Assembly: GCA_027010905.1 (NCBI GenBank)
Contig: JALVBA010000375.1
Location: 1-15,409 of the forward strand
Length of the DNA stretch: 15,409 nucleotides
Direction: 5' to 3'
Origin: Marinilabiliaceae bacterium
Lineage (GTDB): Bacteria > Bacteroidota > Bacteroidia > Bacteroidales > Marinilabiliaceae
Shown: in pieces, positions 1 through 7,644 of the stretch
Numbering within the stretch: the stretch's first letter is position 1
Layout of the letters: each line of letters starts with the position of its first letter
Program-made: the position numbers and the translations under genes
Notes under the pieces: model-generated
The model's input: the letters and a program-made list of their open reading frames with translations, nothing else
What the model was told of the DNA's origin: nothing
Databases searched by the model: none

Positions 1-535
1 TTCTCAAGCGGTTTATCTTCTCTTCAAGAGAGTTAAGCAGTTGCATGGCAGCAACCTTCAGTGCTGTAGGGATAACATCATTTGTTGACTGAAAAACGTT
101 TGCATGTTCAATAGGGTCGATGAGATTGTAACTTCCGGGTTTTTCTCCTGAAGCAATAAGTGCAATATTTGTAATGATCTCATTAATATTCATGTTTATT
201 GACGTGCCTGCTCCACCCTGAATAGCCGGTACAATGAAATGGTTGAAGTACTCTCCGGCACCAACATCTGATGCGACCTTTTCGAGAGAATCAATAGTAT
301 TGTCGTTGATGAATTTTTGTGGAAGTTCTGAGATCTCATATTTCTGACTCACTGCTATTTTGAACTTCCGGTAGGTGATGTAACATGCCTGCTTAACTAC
401 ACCAATTGCCCTGTACCACTCTTTATGAAAAGGGGTAGAGTCAGGGAAATTCTCTTTTGCCCTCAGTGAGTGTATGCCGTACAGAGCATTCGCAGGTATC
501 TCTCTCTCTCCTATGTAGTCTTTCTCAATTCTCAT
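1..535 (-). CDS. aspA: Aspartate ammonia-lyase, N-terminal part (runs off the left edge)
   Basis: Aspartase reversibly deaminates L-aspartate to fumarate and ammonia in the cytoplasm. Only about 178 N-terminal residues are present; the C-terminal part, with the signature loop of the fumarase/aspartase superfamily, lies beyond position 1. The protein begins MRIEKDYIGEREIPANALYGIHSLRA, shown here only to its key parts: the RIEKD opening and the YGIHS segment match aspartases rather than class II fumarases, which have WGAQT there. The substrate-binding GGAGTSINMNINE segment (about residues 100-112) and the QSTND segment (about 148-152) are intact. The start is the ATG at 533-535. It lies 47 bp downstream of the response regulator on the same strand, so co-transcription is possible; I saw no promoter box in the gap. 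Family assignment is strong; aspartase over fumarase is inferred from the motifs. Confidence 0.9.
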   Translation of the reverse strand, partial: MRIEKDYIGEREIPANALYGIHSLRAKENFPDSTPFHKEWYRAIGVVKQACYITYRKFKIAVSQKYEISELPQKFINDNTIDSLEKVASDVGAGEYFNHFIVPAIQGGAGTSINMNINEIITNIALIASGEKPGSYNLIDPIEHANVFQSTNDVIPTALKVAAMQLLNSLEEKINRLR

Positions 536-582
536 AAATTATGCGTATTCTTTTTACTTTTGCCTTTTTCCTTTCAATTTTT

Positions 583-1746
583 TCAAGCAATGGGTTTAGC
601 ATAAAGATCAACATCTTCACCGGTAATTTTTGTTGGGCATAGAATTATCAGTCGCTCGATAACATTCCTGAATTCCCTAATATTTCCTGACCAGCCAATC
701 TCTTTCAACGCTTCAATTGCAGACTCATCAATCTCTTTTGGTGGGATGCCAAGCTCGGTACTAATCAGCTCATTGAAATGCTTTGTCAGTAGAGGGATAT
801 CCTCTTTTCGCTCTTTCAGTGGTGGCACATTAATAAGAATGACGCTTAACCTGTGATAGAGGTCTTCGCGAAAGCTCTTTTTTATAATCTCCTCCTGCAG
901 GTTTTTATTGGTTGCTGCAAGTACGCGCACATCAACCTTTATCTCTTTGTCGCTCCCTACTCTGCTGATAACATTCTCCTGTAGTGCACGTAGCACCTTC
1001 GCCTGAGCGGCAAGGCTCATGTCTCCAATTTCATCCAGAAAGATAGTGCCTCCGTTTGCCTGTTCAAACTTCCCTTTACGCTGCTTGTGAGCAGATGTGA
1101 AAGCACCTTTCTCATGTCCAAACAGTTCACTCTCGATTAACTCAGAAGGAATTGCCGCACAATTTACCTCTATAAATGGTCCGTCTGCGCGATTGCTCTT
1201 TTCGTGAAGCCATCGTGCAACCAACTCTTTACCGGTACCGTTACCTCCTGTTATAAGAACTCGGGCATCTGTTGGGGCTACTTTGTCAATCATACCTTTC
1301 ACCTTAAGTATGGCCTCTGACTCACCAATCATATCGTATGTCTTACTAACTTTTCGTTTTAAAATTGTTGTCTCCTTAACGAGGTCTTTTTTCTCTATAG
1401 CATTACGAACAGTAACAAGCAAGCGGTTTAGGTCAAGAGGCTTCTCTATGAAATCGTATGCCCCCTTTTTGATTGCTTCAACAGCGGTATCAATATTGCC
1501 ATGCCCCGAAATCATAATTACAGGAGCCTCGTAAGGAATTGACATTATCTTTTCCAACACCTCCATACCGTCCATGTTTGGCATTTTAATATCACAAAGA
1601 ATTACATCAGGTTTATCTTTCTCAAATATCTCAACCCCCTCTTCGCCATTTTCGGCTGTAACAACCTCATGTTTTTCATATTCCAGTACATCCTTTAAGG
1701 TGTTTCGTATACTTCGCTGGTCATCGATTACTAATATTTTTGCCAT
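583..1746 (-). CDS. NtrC-type sigma-54 response regulator lacking the C-terminal DNA-binding domain
   Basis: The 387-residue protein has a receiver domain (about 1-118; acidic pair Asp8/Asp9, phospho-acceptor Asp52, Ser80, Lys102) followed by a sigma-54 AAA+ ATPase domain (about 138-370). The AAA+ motifs are Walker A GGNGTGKE at 167-174, Walker B GGTIFLDE at 232-239, the arginine-finger segment FREDLYHRL at 292-300 and sensor II GNIREFRN at 354-361. The sigma-54-contacting loop reads GAFTSA (214-219) in place of the consensus GAFTGA. The protein stops soon after the AAA+ domain, whereas typical NtrC proteins continue to 440-480 residues with a Fis-type helix-turn-helix. Only 47 bp separate its stop from aspA, so no displaced HTH can be present. 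It may activate sigma-54 promoters from solution or act through a partner. It lies 14 bp after ppx, almost certainly in the same transcript. From memory, regulators of this short form occur in other Bacteroidota, so it is probably a real family rather than a truncation. Confidence 0.92.
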   Translation of the reverse strand: MAKILVIDDQRSIRNTLKDVLEYEKHEVVTAENGEEGVEIFEKDKPDVILCDIKMPNMDGMEVLEKIMSIPYEAPVIMISGHGNIDTAVEAIKKGAYDFIEKPLDLNRLLVTVRNAIEKKDLVKETTILKRKVSKTYDMIGESEAILKVKGMIDKVAPTDARVLITGGNGTGKELVARWLHEKSNRADGPFIEVNCAAIPSELIESELFGHEKGAFTSAHKQRKGKFEQANGGTIFLDEIGDMSLAAQAKVLRALQENVISRVGSDKEIKVDVRVLAATNKNLQEEIIKKSFREDLYHRLSVILINVPPLKERKEDIPLLTKHFNELISTELGIPPKEIDESAIEALKEIGWSGNIREFRNVIERLIILCPTKITGEDVDLYAKPIA

Positions 1747-1760
1747 AATAGAGAAACTGA

Positions 1761-2693
1761 TTATAGTTGATTGTTTATTATCTGATAAATTGACCCCTCC
1801 TTAAGGGCAAAGGAGCATTGCCATAACTCCTCAATGCTTAATTCCCGAAGTATGAAGTTAATAAAAATAACGGCAATAACTATTGTATCAACCCGATGAA
1901 TTGCCATTTTATTCATATTAAACCGCTCTTTGTATGTTGACTTTACCAGTTTATGGTATAACTCTTTGAAGTAGAAAAGAGGGATATGGTATGATGTTGC
2001 TTGTGTTATATCAAAATGAGGGTGGTGGATTGCAGCAATCATTGCAGCGGTGGTGTCAAACGAACCGCTTGCCCCAATAAGCGTATCAATGCTGTATTGA
2101 CGAAGGGCAGTGAAGAGAGGATGAAGCTCTGTTCTGATATGGGTTTCAACTCTTTTTATATCCTCTTTTGTTATTGGGTCTGAAGGAGAAAACATCTCGA
2201 GTAGTCGGGCAACACCGAGATTAAAGCTATGTTTCCACATAACTCCGCTACTGTTAGCAATGATGAATTCATTACTTCCTCCCCCAATATCAAGTATCAG
2301 TACCGGTTGTTTTCCAATTGGAGTAACCTGTTTAACCCCGTCATAAATTAACCCTGCTTCGGTATTACCATCAACAACTTTAACATCGATATTCAGCTCC
2401 TGTTTTGCTCTCCCTATAAATTCCGACCTGTTGGTGGCATCTCTCATTGCTGACGTTGCAATGCACACAACTTTATCAGCACTATATTTCTCAATAGTAT
2501 CGAGATGTATTTTAAGAGCGGTAATTCCTCGTTCGATAGCCTCCGGAACAATGGTTAGGTTGATGATACCACCTTTCCCCAGTTTTGCCGGATAGGCAGT
2601 TTCTAAAATGATGTTATAGGTTTTGTCTTCTCTGATATCTGCAATTAACAGATTAATAGTGTTTGTACCAATATCAATGATTGCGGTCCGCAT
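1761..2693 (-). CDS. Short Ppx/GppA-family phosphatase (exopolyphosphatase or pppGpp phosphohydrolase)
   Basis: This 310-residue protein belongs to the ASKHA (actin/Hsp70/sugar kinase) phosphatase fold. Members remove terminal phosphate from inorganic polyphosphate or convert pppGpp to ppGpp in the cytoplasm. The visible family motifs are the first phosphate loop DIGTNTINLLI (7-17), the ATSAMRDATN segment (79-88), GNTEAGLIYDGV with the likely catalytic Glu112 (109-120), the second phosphate loop DIGGGSNEFII (135-145) and the GASGSFDT loop (207-214). At about 310 residues it has only the two catalytic core domains and lacks the C-terminal HD-like and additional domains of the roughly 510-residue E. 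coli Ppx and GppA. The choice between polyphosphate and pppGpp cannot be made from sequence. The start ATG has no Shine-Dalgarno sequence but an A-rich leader, usual for this phylum. The next gene on the strand starts 14 bp after its stop, indicating one operon with the response regulator. Confidence 0.9.
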   Translation of the reverse strand: MRTAIIDIGTNTINLLIADIREDKTYNIILETAYPAKLGKGGIINLTIVPEAIERGITALKIHLDTIEKYSADKVVCIATSAMRDATNRSEFIGRAKQELNIDVKVVDGNTEAGLIYDGVKQVTPIGKQPVLILDIGGGSNEFIIANSSGVMWKHSFNLGVARLLEMFSPSDPITKEDIKRVETHIRTELHPLFTALRQYSIDTLIGASGSFDTTAAMIAAIHHPHFDITQATSYHIPLFYFKELYHKLVKSTYKERFNMNKMAIHRVDTIVIAVIFINFILRELSIEELWQCSFALKEGSIYQIINNQL

Positions 2694-2723
2694 TGTCTGT
2701 TTTTATGTCTGTATTTCTATTTA

Positions 2724-2753
2724 ATCCTGACAGATTTCAAAACCTGTCAGGAT
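2724..2753. repeat. 30-bp palindromic element (dispersed-repeat type)
   Basis: Two perfect 10-bp arms, ATCCTGACAG at 2724-2733 and CTGTCAGGAT at 2744-2753, enclose a 10-bp centre that is itself largely complementary, so the whole unit folds into one long hairpin with a single mismatch (2734/2743). It begins 10 bp after the permease stop and ends 30 bp before the Ppx start. No T-run follows on either side, so it is a poor intrinsic terminator. From memory, CCTGACAGG/CCTGTCAGG palindromes of this kind recur between genes in Bacteroidota genomes; that part is knowledge, not visible in this window, which has one copy. Confidence 0.75.
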
Positions 2754-2763
2754 ATAGAATTAA

Positions 2764-4119
2764 TTACTTCCCCGAATATCTAAACCATTTCCAAATCTCT
2801 TTGTAGGTTATCTTTTTTCCATACATAAGTATTCCCGTGCGATAGATACGACCGGCGAACCATGTTGTAAAGATAAAGCTGGCAGTTAAAATTACCATCG
2901 AAAGAATTACCTCCCATACAGGAATCTGAAATGGTATTCGAGCCATCATAACAATGGGTGAGGTGAAAGGGATCATCGAAAACCAGAATGCTATGTTGCT
3001 GTCGGGTGCTCTGAATGCAGCCATTGCAATATAGATGGATAGTATTAGCGGCATTATTATTGGCATCACAAACTGTTGACTGTCTGTTTCGTTATCAATC
3101 ACGGCTCCTACTGCTGCAAAGAGGCCGGCATAGAGTAGGTATCCTCCAATAAAGAAGAAGAAGAATGAGAATATTGGGCCAATTAAATCAATACTTTTGG
3201 CCTTCTCCATAATTTTGGAGAACTGCTCTGCAAATTCTGAGCTCTCTACAGTACTGCCACCCTCCTGATTAGTTGAAGACTGAACTATCTCCATCTGCTT
3301 ATCCATACGTGTTGGCATCTCCCCATCGGGAAAGAGTGCCGTTTTAATTCCGAAAATAATTGCGACTGTAAGTACAACCCAGAGTAGGAATTGAGTTAGA
3401 GCAACCATTGCGATACCAATAATTTTACCCATCATCAATTGGAAAGGTTTCACCGAAGAGATTATCACTTCAACAATTCTGCTTGTTTTCTCCTCAACAA
3501 TACCCCGCATAACCTGCGTCCCGTACATCAAGACAAAAAAGTATATTAGCATGGCAAAAATAATCGCTACCATCATGGTTAATTCGGTAGAACTCTCCTC
3601 CTCGGTTCCATGCTCGCCAAGTTTAATTGTGGATATGTGAACAGTTATATTGTTCACTTGTGATATAATTTCGTTGAGTCCATCTATTTTAAAAGATTCC
3701 AGCTTCTCCTTCTCAAGGAACTTTTTAAGGTCACGCCTGATATGTGATTTCATATCTATAGTTACCGGAGCATCAGAATAGATTTTGATACCGTCAGGAT
3801 TCTGCAAAAGGTCTTCTGAAATTACTACGTACGCCTCATAGCCCATCGATTTGTACTCCGACTTAACCTGTTGCTCCTTGTCATTTTGCAGCCAAGTAAA
3901 TTTTAACGTCTCAGTGTCAGAGATAGCACCTGCATACTTATTTGTTTGGTCGATAACGGCAATGCGTTTCTCCGATGTGCTCTCCATTGACGAAAACCAT
4001 GCAGGAAGAACAAACATTGCAGCAAACAGCAGAGGCCCGATAACGGACATCACGATGAAGCTCTTCTTTTTTACTCTGGTAGTGTATTCCCGTGTTATTA
4101 TTAATCCTATTTTACTCAT
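2764..4119 (-). CDS. ABC-2 type (NatB-like) export permease
   Basis: This is a 451-residue inner-membrane protein of the ABC-2 permease family, the membrane partner of the preceding ATPase. The layout is a first membrane helix at about 21-43, a large extracytoplasmic region (about 44-178), then a cluster of further helices at about 179-201, 232-257, 313-341, 350-368, 376-395 and 400-424. A second polar loop, rich in Ser, Glu and Gln, lies at about 262-312. The cytoplasmic segment GIVEEKTSRIVEVIISSVKP (206-225) is the hallmark coupling region of NatB-type permeases. Family members include the Bacillus sodium exporter NatAB, but the substrate here cannot be inferred. Its ATG overlaps the ATPase stop by 4 bp (ATGA at 4116-4119), so translation is probably coupled. 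Downstream is the palindromic element, then ppx on the same strand. Confidence 0.93.
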   Translation of the reverse strand: MSKIGLIITREYTTRVKKKSFIVMSVIGPLLFAAMFVLPAWFSSMESTSEKRIAVIDQTNKYAGAISDTETLKFTWLQNDKEQQVKSEYKSMGYEAYVVISEDLLQNPDGIKIYSDAPVTIDMKSHIRRDLKKFLEKEKLESFKIDGLNEIISQVNNITVHISTIKLGEHGTEEESSTELTMMVAIIFAMLIYFFVLMYGTQVMRGIVEEKTSRIVEVIISSVKPFQLMMGKIIGIAMVALTQFLLWVVLTVAIIFGIKTALFPDGEMPTRMDKQMEIVQSSTNQEGGSTVESSEFAEQFSKIMEKAKSIDLIGPIFSFFFFFIGGYLLYAGLFAAVGAVIDNETDSQQFVMPIIMPLILSIYIAMAAFRAPDSNIAFWFSMIPFTSPIVMMARIPFQIPVWEVILSMVILTASFIFTTWFAGRIYRTGILMYGKKITYKEIWKWFRYSGK

Positions 4120-5066
4120 GGCTGGTTTGTGTTTGCAGTTGTTGATGATTGATTACTCTTATTTACAACATTAATGAATATCTCATTCATGCTGGGCAGT
4201 AACTCTGTGAGGCCATTTATTTCAATGTCGTTTATCAGAATTTTCAGCAGTTGGTTTATTGTTCCGCTATCTCCCATTTCTATGTATGCCTTATGGTGGC
4301 CATTTGTAGAGGCTGTCTGGCGGATATTGAAAGGATGGGATATCTTCTGCTTCAAAACATCCTCACTTCCGGTGTAAGTAAGCTCTACCAAATGCTCTTT
4401 AAAGTCCTGTTTTATCTGGTCAACCTGACCATGAAGAATAGTCCTGGAGTTGTTGATTAGGGTAATGTGGTCACAAAGCTCTTCAACCGACTCCATGTTG
4501 TGAGTAGAGAAGAGTATGGTTGCACCATTTTCTCTAAGTTTCAATATCTCTGACTTCAAAATGCTGGTGTTAATGGGGTCGAACCCGCTGAATGGTTCAT
4601 CAAAAATCAGAAGTTTCGGCTCATGCAGAATAGTAACAATAAACTGAATTTTCTGCTGCATACCTTTCGAAAGCTCCTCAATTTTTTTATCCCACCAGCC
4701 CTGAATCTCAAACTTCTCAAACCAATATTTAAGCTTCTTCAAGGCATCATTCCGGCTCAAGCCCTTAAGTCGTGCCAAATAGATAGCCTGTTCGCCAACT
4801 TTCATTTTTTTGTATAGTCCACGCTCTTCGGGGAGGTATCCGATTTTGTAAACATCATCGGGTTTCAGAGGATTGCCGTTGATAAGTATCTCACCACGAT
4901 CGGGGCCGGTAATCTGATTTATAATTCTAATCAGTGTTGTTTTTCCGGCACCGTTAGGTCCAAGCAAACCATATATAGAGTTCTCAGGAACCTCTAGGTC
5001 TACCTGATTAAGTGCCACATGATTTGCGAATTTTTTCTCAACTTTTCTTGCTTCTAAAAACATCAT
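4116..5066 (-). CDS. ABC transporter ATP-binding protein (NatA-like)
   Basis: Cytoplasmic ATPase subunit that powers the overlapping ABC-2 permease. Counting from the longest possible start (5102), it shows Walker A GPNGAGKT at 48-55, the segment GYLPEERGLY (88-97) in the Q-loop region, signature LSKGMQQ at 144-150, Walker B LLIFDEP at 164-170 and the switch His201 in FSTHNM. The C-terminal part after about 230 fits the DUF4162-type extension of NatA-like ATPases. I chose the ATG at 5064-5066 because homologous proteins begin at the equivalent of MFLEARKVEKKF and an AAAGAAG stretch precedes it; starts at 5102 (12 residues longer) or 5063 remain possible. It is the first gene of the leftward block and is transcribed divergently from the LacI gene, 111-147 bp away. 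A weak TATCTTTT match to the -7 box exists in that gap but has no good -33 partner. Confidence 0.93.
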   Translation of the reverse strand: MMFLEARKVEKKFANHVALNQVDLEVPENSIYGLLGPNGAGKTTLIRIINQITGPDRGEILINGNPLKPDDVYKIGYLPEERGLYKKMKVGEQAIYLARLKGLSRNDALKKLKYWFEKFEIQGWWDKKIEELSKGMQQKIQFIVTILHEPKLLIFDEPFSGFDPINTSILKSEILKLRENGATILFSTHNMESVEELCDHITLINNSRTILHGQVDQIKQDFKEHLVELTYTGSEDVLKQKISHPFNIRQTASTNGHHKAYIEMGDSGTINQLLKILINDIEINGLTELLPSMNEIFINVVNKSNQSSTTANTNQP

Positions 5067-5160
5067 CTTCTTTGGATAGATTCTTTTAATGAAATTCTGC
5101 ATTATTTAAACACGAAGTTATTATAATTTAGCAATATTTTAATCCTATTTTTGATAAGTG

Positions 5161-5192
5161 TTTGCATAAAAGATACCAAATGTGTAGTTTTG
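5161..5192 (+). promoter_or_regulatory. Bacteroidetes-type promoter of the lacI-type gene
   Basis: TTTG at 5161-5164 is the -33 element and TAGTTTTG at 5185-5192 is an exact TAnnTTTG -7 element, with a 20-bp spacer, inside the 19-21 bp window known for the primary sigma factor of Bacteroidetes. Transcription would start near 5199, giving a leader of about 15 nt before the ATG at 5214. Confidence 0.82.
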
Positions 5193-5197
5193 TTTTA

Positions 5198-5211
5198 CTA
5201 AACCGCTTTAG
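5198..5211. promoter_or_regulatory. Probable LacI-family operator
   Basis: CTAAACCGCTTTAG is a 14-bp inverted repeat with arms CTAAA and TTTAG around a central CpG; only the pair flanking the CpG is mismatched. A central CpG inside an A/T-flanked palindrome is the classic operator form of LacI/PurR/CcpA-type repressors. It spans the predicted transcription start and ends two bases before the start codon of the LacI-family gene, an ideal position for self-repression. Regulator and site are seen in sequence; binding is inferred. Confidence 0.75.
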
Positions 5212-5213
5212 CA

Positions 5214-6179
5214 ATGAAAAACATTTCTTTATTAGAGCTTGCCAGAAAAGCAGGAGTAAGTAAGACTACCGCATCCTTAATACTTAACGGGAAGTCGGAT
5301 AGATATAAGATCAGTTCTGTTACGAAGGCACGCGTTCTTCGGATTGCCAAGGAAAACAGCTATAAACCGAATGTGCTTGCCCGTAATTTATCTATGGGTA
5401 AAAGTATGACTGTAGGGTTGATTATGTCGGGTTTGAAAGAGCCTGAAAATGTGGAGCTGATTGAGAGTATTGAGGGAAAGCTGATTGAAAGGGATTATCA
5501 GATAGTTATTGGTATTACTGCCGATGATGTGGAAAAACGAAGGCGAATACTATCCGAAATGGTTGAAAGAAGGGTGGATGGAATATTTTATGTAGGAGAG
5601 GAAAGTGATATTGCTGAGGTTGATATGAAGACAATGCAGATTGTTTGTGTTGGCTTTGGTGCAAAGGAGATGTCGGGAGTGAGCATAAATGTTGATGCAG
5701 GGATAAGAAAGTTGATAGGCTATTGGTATTCAAAAGGAAAACGGTCAATTGGCTATGTAGGCCTCTCTACCGGAAATGTTGATTGTAAAAAGAGTTACAA
5801 AGAGAACTACGTTGAACGTTTCTCAATGCAGGGAGACAACATGCTTTTGCTGAAAAGGGAGAACGATTATGACAAGATGAAAAAGAAATTACTGGCACTC
5901 ACGACAAAGGGGGTTAATGCAATTCTGTTTGAAACATCCGGTTTGGCTTTTCTTGCACTAAAGGTTGCTAAAGAGTTAAACGACCACTCACTTAACGATA
6001 TCTCTTTTGGGAGTTTTGGTTACCATCCGGCATTTGATGTTGCTGCTAAAGAGGTAGTTTATATTGCTAAGCCTGTCGATGCTATTGCTGATAAGAGTAT
6101 TAGCATACTTTTTGATTTGATGAATAGTGATAGTAAAATAAATGCCAGATTTAAATTGGAGCCGTTGTTTAGGTCTTAA
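5214..6179 (+). CDS. LacI-family transcriptional repressor
   Basis: This 321-residue protein has an N-terminal LacI helix-turn-helix (about 4-27, core LLELARKAGVSKTTASLILN), a hinge helix KPNVLARNLS (51-60) whose leucines would insert at a central CpG step, and a periplasmic-binding-protein-like effector domain from about 66 to the end (start TVGLIMSG). The effector domain is slightly shorter than the usual 270-280 residues but has no obvious break. The effector is unknown: LacI proteins usually sense sugars or sugar phosphates, and purines in PurR, and I could not read specificity from the pocket. The start ATG at 5214 places the HTH at the normal distance. The gene is divergent from the ABC transporter and lies 81 bp upstream of the aspartokinase on the same strand with no promoter box between them. 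A LacI-type palindrome directly before its start suggests autoregulation, and co-regulation of the downstream gene by read-through. Confidence 0.92.
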   Translation: MKNISLLELARKAGVSKTTASLILNGKSDRYKISSVTKARVLRIAKENSYKPNVLARNLSMGKSMTVGLIMSGLKEPENVELIESIEGKLIERDYQIVIGITADDVEKRRRILSEMVERRVDGIFYVGEESDIAEVDMKTMQIVCVGFGAKEMSGVSINVDAGIRKLIGYWYSKGKRSIGYVGLSTGNVDCKKSYKENYVERFSMQGDNMLLLKRENDYDKMKKKLLALTTKGVNAILFETSGLAFLALKVAKELNDHSLNDISFGSFGYHPAFDVAAKEVVYIAKPVDAIADKSISILFDLMNSDSKINARFKLEPLFRS

Positions 6180-6260
6180 ATATATAGGGGTTGGTAGAAT
6201 GGTTAATAAACTATGTGGTAACAGGCAGTGAAAATATCGTTGTTTAATGATTATGGAGTT

Positions 6261-7628
6261 ATGAAAAAGATAGTAGCCAAATTTGGGGGGTCGAACCTGA
6301 AAAAAAGAGAGGATATTTTGAAGCTGGTAAAGGTAATCAGAGCCTATGACCGGCCAATGGTAATTGTTGTGTCAGCATTTTATGGCATAACCAACAGGTT
6401 GATTAAATCGCTGGAGGCTGTTCAAAAGGATGAAGCAGAGATACAGTCATTAACCGGGTTTTTACTTTCGATGAAAGAGGAGGTGATACAGGAGCATTTT
6501 CCGGATTCAGAAATTGCTGAGCGAACAATGATCGAAGTTGAACAGAGGGTATCGGAGCTTAAGAGATATCTTACAGGAATACATTACATTGGCGAAGTGC
6601 CGGAGTTTGTTGAAGATGTTATTCTTAGTTATGGTGAGCGGCTAAGTTCACTACTGCTTACTTCAATACTTCAAAGTAATGGGATAGATGCTGAGGAGGC
6701 ACTGCCGGAGGATATGCCGTTGATTACCGATGGGGAGTTTGGGAATGCTACGGTTGATTACAATAGGGCCTCAGCAGGAGTAAAGAGAAAACTTTCGGAG
6801 GATAAAGTTTATGTTGTGCCGGGCTTTTATGGAGTGTCGCGCGAAGGGAAGGTGACCCTGCTTGGCCGGGGAGGCAGTGATTATTCAGCAGCAGCACTGG
6901 CTCGCTGTCTCGATGCTGAATCGTTGGATGTGTGGAAAGATGTTGAAGGATTTATGAGTGCCGACCCTAAATTGGTAGATAATCCGGTATTGATAAAAAG
7001 CCTCACTTACACCGAAGCCGCCGAACTCTCATATTTTGGTGCAGGAATTCTTCATCCGCGCACTGTTGAGCCACTGAAGGAGATAGGAATTCCTGTGAGG
7101 ATTCTTAATATTGACACATTTAATACCGATATAGATTGCGGAACAATGGTTCACACGAGTAGTACCGTTGTGGCGGGAATAATAAAAAGTGTTACCTTTA
7201 GTGACGATTTCTGTGTGCTGAAGCTACGAGGTGCGGGAGTAGGTGTAAAGCGTGGTGTGTTGGCCAAAGTGTCGGGTTCGCTTGATAGGGCAGGGATAAA
7301 CATAAAATCGGTAATCACAAGTCAGATTGCCATAAACCTGTTGCTTTCGGCAAGGGACATTAAACGAGCTTACCGGATAATTGAACGTATGGATTTGAGT
7401 GCCATAACAGAGATGGAGGCAATAGAGCAGTTATCAACTATTGCAACTGTGGGTGAGGGATTACTCGAACATCCGGGTGTTGCCGGACGAATATTTTCTG
7501 CCTTGGCGAGCGAAAATATAAATATCCGAATGATTGTTTCGGGTGCATCATCAGTTGCTACATATTTTATTGTTGCTGCCTCCAAAAGAGACAGTGCTAT
7601 TAAGGCTATCCATCAGGAGTTCTTTTGA
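6261..7628 (+). CDS. lysC: Monofunctional aspartate kinase (aspartokinase)
   Basis: Aspartokinase phosphorylates L-aspartate to 4-phospho-aspartate, the first step toward lysine, threonine, methionine and diaminopimelate. With the ATG at 6261 the protein has 455 residues, close to the 449 of E. coli LysC. The kinase domain (about 1-300) shows KFGGSN (7-12), VVVSAFYGITN (36-46), LSYGERLSS (122-130), the GRGGSDYSA loop (202-210), DVEGFMSADPK (227-237) and ELSYFGAGILHPRTVEP (255-271). Two ACT domains follow (about 310-372 and 390-455), so feedback inhibition by an amino acid is likely; there is no homoserine dehydrogenase domain. The usual KFGGT/S-S motif reads GGSN here. An in-frame GTG at 6228 would add 11 residues, but the family normally begins two to eight residues before KFGG and GGAG-like bases precede the later ATG. 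It follows the LacI-type gene and converges on the HD-domain gene with a 16-bp gap. Confidence 0.93.
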   Translation: MKKIVAKFGGSNLKKREDILKLVKVIRAYDRPMVIVVSAFYGITNRLIKSLEAVQKDEAEIQSLTGFLLSMKEEVIQEHFPDSEIAERTMIEVEQRVSELKRYLTGIHYIGEVPEFVEDVILSYGERLSSLLLTSILQSNGIDAEEALPEDMPLITDGEFGNATVDYNRASAGVKRKLSEDKVYVVPGFYGVSREGKVTLLGRGGSDYSAAALARCLDAESLDVWKDVEGFMSADPKLVDNPVLIKSLTYTEAAELSYFGAGILHPRTVEPLKEIGIPVRILNIDTFNTDIDCGTMVHTSSTVVAGIIKSVTFSDDFCVLKLRGAGVGVKRGVLAKVSGSLDRAGINIKSVITSQIAINLLLSARDIKRAYRIIERMDLSAITEMEAIEQLSTIATVGEGLLEHPGVAGRIFSALASENINIRMIVSGASSVATYFIVAASKRDSAIKAIHQEFF

Positions 7629-7644
7629 AAATATAGCGTTGTTG

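Noticed and set aside
5110..5180. Promoter for the ABC transporter (TATCTTTT on the minus strand near 5168-5175)
   Set aside because: Only seven of eight -7 positions match and no -33 TTTG stands at the right distance; too weak to annotate.
5515..5748. Minus-strand open frame inside the lacI-type gene
   Set aside because: Composition (His, Gln, Phe-rich) and position are typical of a shadow of the real gene.
6228..6260. GTG start at 6228 giving an 11-residue longer aspartokinase
   Set aside because: The extra residues are not part of the family; the ATG at 6261 places KFGG at the normal distance and has a purine-rich stretch before it.
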